Origin: Pseudomonadota bacterium | GTDB taxonomy: Bacteria > Pseudomonadota > Gammaproteobacteria > Steroidobacterales > Steroidobacteraceae | DNA length: 64,000 nt | Direction: 5' to 3' | Assembly: GCA_016703895.1 (NCBI GenBank) | Contig: JADJBE010000001.1 | Location: 435,501 to 499,500 of the forward strand | Part shown: piece by piece, positions 61,678-64,000 of the stretch | How positions within the stretch are numbered: the stretch's first letter is position 1 | Layout: each line of letters begins with the position of its first letter | Made by a program: the position numbers and the translations under genes | The notes under the pieces: model-generated | What the model was told of the DNA's origin: nothing | Databases searched by the model: none | The model's input: the letters and a program-made list of their open reading frames with translations, nothing else

Positions 61678-62725
61678 GCGAGCGACTATCCTGGCGCTAT
61701 TCGCGAGCGCCTTCGCCATCCTGGCACCAACGAGTGCCAGCAGCAGCGAACCCAAAGTGCTGCGCCTGCTCACCTGGGAGGAATACATCAGCCCGGCTGT
61801 CCTCGCGCAGTTCACCCGCTCGACCGGCGTCAAAATTGAGCCCTACTATTTCAACAGCGACGGCGAGCGAGATGCCTTGTTAGTGGGGCAGGACGATGCC
61901 AACTACGACCTGATCTTGGTAAACGGTCTCGCGATCGACAGCTACCGACGCCGCGGCTGGATCAGAACACTCGATCTGCAACGCATACCGAACGTCAAGA
62001 ACGTAGACACCAAATGGCGCCAGTCGTTTGCTGGTGCGGATACGCATGCGGCACCTATCTTCTGGGGCACGCTGGGCATCGCTTACCGGGCCGATCTCGT
62101 CAAGACGCCCATTACTTCTTGGGCGCAACTGCTCCAGCCGAGCAAGGAGTTGTGCGGGCGAATCAATATGGGTGGCGACGCGCGCGATGTGGTCGGCTCG
62201 GTACTCAAGGCGGTCGGCGCGTCATTGCGCGCCCCGACGCTGCAGGACTATCGCAAGGTCGAGTCATTGTTGCGCAGCCAGAAGCCCTGCGTCGCCGACT
62301 ACGAATTCGTGGGCGTCAGCGAGGACGACCCGTTGGTGATCGGCAGCGTCGTCGCCGCCATGACCTACAACGGTGACGCGCAAAGAATGCGAGAGATGGC
62401 GCCGGGCATCCGCTTTGTGATGCCAAAAGAAGGCGGCATCATCTGGACCGACTTTCTGGCCATCAGCAGCAAGTCTCGCGCGCCACAGTACGCAGCCGAC
62501 CTGCTCAGCTATCTGCTGGCCGAGGAACAACTGCTCAAGATGGCGACCTACGCCCAGTATGCATCCGCGAGTGAGCGCGTCACGCGCCGGCTACCAGCAG
62601 AGCTGCGTGGCAACCACGACATTGTTCCGACCGCGGCGCAGCTCTTGAACTTCGAAATGGACACCGACACCGACATTCAGAGCGCGCGTCAGCGCAACCG
62701 GATTTTCGTGGCGATCAGCCGCTGA
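61670..62725 (+). CDS. PotD-like periplasmic polyamine-binding protein
   Basis: A periplasmic substrate-binding protein of 351 residues, clearly of the spermidine/putrescine PotD/PotF group. A signal peptide (ILALFASAFAILAPTSA) is followed by RLLTWEEYISPAVLAQF, IFWGTLGIAYRADLV and VMPKEGGIIWTDFLAI, in which the Trp and Asp that contact polyamines in PotD (IFWMDSLAI) are kept. Another PotD contact Asp may be in DDPLVIG. No permease or ATPase gene is adjacent. Encoded between a c-di-GMP regulator and a membrane kinase, it is more likely a sensor than an importer. Confidence 0.9.
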   Translation: MNKRATILALFASAFAILAPTSASSSEPKVLRLLTWEEYISPAVLAQFTRSTGVKIEPYYFNSDGERDALLVGQDDANYDLILVNGLAIDSYRRRGWIRTLDLQRIPNVKNVDTKWRQSFAGADTHAAPIFWGTLGIAYRADLVKTPITSWAQLLQPSKELCGRINMGGDARDVVGSVLKAVGASLRAPTLQDYRKVESLLRSQKPCVADYEFVGVSEDDPLVIGSVVAAMTYNGDAQRMREMAPGIRFVMPKEGGIIWTDFLAISSKSRAPQYAADLLSYLLAEEQLLKMATYAQYASASERVTRRLPAELRGNHDIVPTAAQLLNFEMDTDTDIQSARQRNRIFVAISR

Positions 62726-62737
62726 GCTCCGCAACCC

Positions 62738-64000
62738 ATGCGACTACAGTCCAAACTCAGTCTGCTGATCATTCCGGCGTGCGTGTTGCCGCTGTTAGCC
62801 TTGGGCATCGCAGCGTACTCGCAGCTCCAACAGGTCGCTGTCACGAACCGACTGGCGGACGTACGGACCGTGCTTGGCCCACTAAGTGAACGCCTATCGA
62901 GCGAACTTCGCACCACCGAAACCAACGCGCGACTGTTTGCTACATCACCGTTCGTCTCGCGCTACCTACTCGCTCAGGACGCTGACATCAAGTATTCGAT
63001 GATGGAACCAAGCTTGCTTGAATTCTTCGACACCTATCGCCGCGGCTTTACCAACTACGAGTCGATCGAGCTGCGCAATCTCGATGGCACCGTCGATACA
63101 CGCACTTCGGACACAATGGCCGAGCTACCGACGGACCGGGTGGCGGCCGAACTAGCGCGGTCGTTTGCCGACTCATCTGCGGCGACACGCTCCCGAATCG
63201 TTCGCACCGAAGCGCAGTCGCCACGCTTGATCGTCGGTGTGCCGGTCGATCTCAAGGACGCGCGAGTCAGTCTAGCGGCCGGCGCCAAACGCCAAGGCGT
63301 ACTACTGATTGTCGTCGACCTGAGCTTTGTTGCGCCGATTCTAAATAAAATCTCAATCGGTCCGGGAGGCGGCGTCACCGTGGTGGACCGAAACGGCGAC
63401 CCATGGTTTGCAGACCGCGGCATTCTCTCGCAACGACTCGACGATCAATTACGCGAGCGTCTCACGCACGGCGGCGGCATGGGGATTGAAGCTGAACTGG
63501 CCGACGGCCGTCGTTACCTTAATTCGCTGCCATTGTTGGACGATTCGCTACTGGTTGCCAGCGTGCCGCATGCACAAGTCGCCACGATACGCCGCGAGAT
63601 CGAGACAACCGTGTTTGCCGTGACGCTGACTGGCGCGATCGCGATTTACTGGTTGCTGTACTGGCTATTGCGCCGCTTCGTATTACTCCCCGTTCAGGCC
63701 TTGCAGAAGTCCGCGCAGTTGATTGGTGCCGGCCAGTACACCGTGCGCGTACCTATCGATAGTCGGGACGAACTGGGTGATCTGGCCGGCACGCTCAACC
63801 ATCTGGGTACGGATCTCGGCGGGATGCTGAGTGACCTGCGCACTGCGAAAGACCGTGCTGAGTCTGCCAGCGTCGCCAAGAGCGAGTTCCTTGCCCGCAT
63901 GAGTCATGAGATTCGCACGCCGCTGAACGGCGTCCTGGGTATGGCCGAGCTGCTCATCGGCTCACGCGGTCTCGATGATCGGCAAACACGCTACGCCGAT
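62738..64000 (+). CDS. Membrane sensor histidine kinase, 3' end beyond window
   Basis: A kinase cut by the right edge after about 421 codons. Residues ~7-27 are the first membrane segment (LLIIPACVLPLLALGI), ~30-290 a periplasmic double-Cache-like domain, then a second segment (VFAVTLTGAIAIYWLLYWLL), a HAMP domain (LPVQALQKSAQLIGAGQYTVRV ending in DELGDLAG), a linker and the HisKA dimerisation domain with phosphoacceptor His390 in RMSHEIRTPLNGVLGM. The architecture resembles hybrid kinases of the BarA type. It starts 13 bases after the binding-protein gene. The ligand may be the loaded binding protein. Confidence 0.9.
   Translation, partial: MRLQSKLSLLIIPACVLPLLALGIAAYSQLQQVAVTNRLADVRTVLGPLSERLSSELRTTETNARLFATSPFVSRYLLAQDADIKYSMMEPSLLEFFDTYRRGFTNYESIELRNLDGTVDTRTSDTMAELPTDRVAAELARSFADSSAATRSRIVRTEAQSPRLIVGVPVDLKDARVSLAAGAKRQGVLLIVVDLSFVAPILNKISIGPGGGVTVVDRNGDPWFADRGILSQRLDDQLRERLTHGGGMGIEAELADGRRYLNSLPLLDDSLLVASVPHAQVATIRREIETTVFAVTLTGAIAIYWLLYWLLRRFVLLPVQALQKSAQLIGAGQYTVRVPIDSRDELGDLAGTLNHLGTDLGGMLSDLRTAKDRAESASVAKSEFLARMSHEIRTPLNGVLGMAELLIGSRGLDDRQTRYAD

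Noticed and set aside
1..64000. tRNA, rRNA, CRISPR arrays, prophage or plasmid genes
   Set aside because: I found no T-loop plus acceptor pattern, no spaced direct repeats and no phage or replication genes; a small RNA gene could still be missed by eye.

Overview
The window is 64 kb of a high-GC, densely coded chromosome with no ribosomal RNA, tRNA, phage or insertion-sequence genes that I could find. The gene families (PII protein, NnrU, GPH and SLC13 transporters, a large TonB-dependent receptor, homogentisate dioxygenase, glutathione enzymes, a proteobacterial-type gamma-glutamylcysteine ligase) point to an aerobic, heterotrophic Gammaproteobacterium; a Steroidobacter/Nevskia-like lineage is my guess, not something the sequence proves.

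Layout. 1-2.3 kb: a 7TMR-DISM-type sensor kinase (cut by the left edge) with its LuxR-type regulator. 2.3-9.8 kb: scattered small metabolic and detoxification genes (peroxidase-like, Nudix, SDR, two glutathione transferases, a two-domain VOC protein, a HAD phosphatase). 9.8-20 kb: an S9 peptidase facing a long minus-strand unit (AzlC/AzlD, two paralogous FAD oxidoreductases, an FGE-like protein, a GPH transporter, a LysM protein, a lipoprotein) that ends at a shared hairpin terminator. 20-29.6 kb: FAD dehydrogenase, dicarboxylate transporter, two zinc alcohol dehydrogenases, glyoxalase I, and divergent ilvB/ilvN. 29.8-34.5 kb: TonB receptor, quinone oxidoreductase, thioredoxin-like ferredoxin and PII. 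34.7-43.3 kb: ferredoxin reductase, NnrU, a VapBC pair, an MFS carrier, pyruvate carboxylase split in two, and an asparaginase-family hydrolase. 43.3-48.7 kb: gamma-glutamylcysteine ligase, a DUF1499 protein and a MerA-like flavoprotein paired with a TVP38 membrane protein. 48.7-59.3 kb: DUF885 protein, thiolase, acyl-CoA dehydrogenase, then a homogentisate-catabolic operon (hmgA, fumarylacetoacetase, dienelactone hydrolase, semialdehyde dehydrogenase, MFS). 59.5-64 kb: a signalling operon of REC-GGDEF-EAL, a PotD-like binding protein and a membrane hybrid-type kinase cut by the right edge.

The most unusual non-coding structure is a pair of large palindromes at 52,011-52,505, between the thiolase and acyl-CoA dehydrogenase genes. 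Their outer stems differ in sequence, but they share a conserved apical core in opposite orientations. The most suggestive gene system is the polyamine-binding-protein/kinase/c-di-GMP operon at the right end.

A caution for any reader: at least nine genes carry one or more apparent indels (about 14 in total), many in short homopolymers or dinucleotide runs, and gshA has lost about 46 codons between two copies of a six-base word. This pattern fits residual sequencing or assembly error better than gene decay, so broken genes here should be treated as probably intact in the organism until reads are checked.
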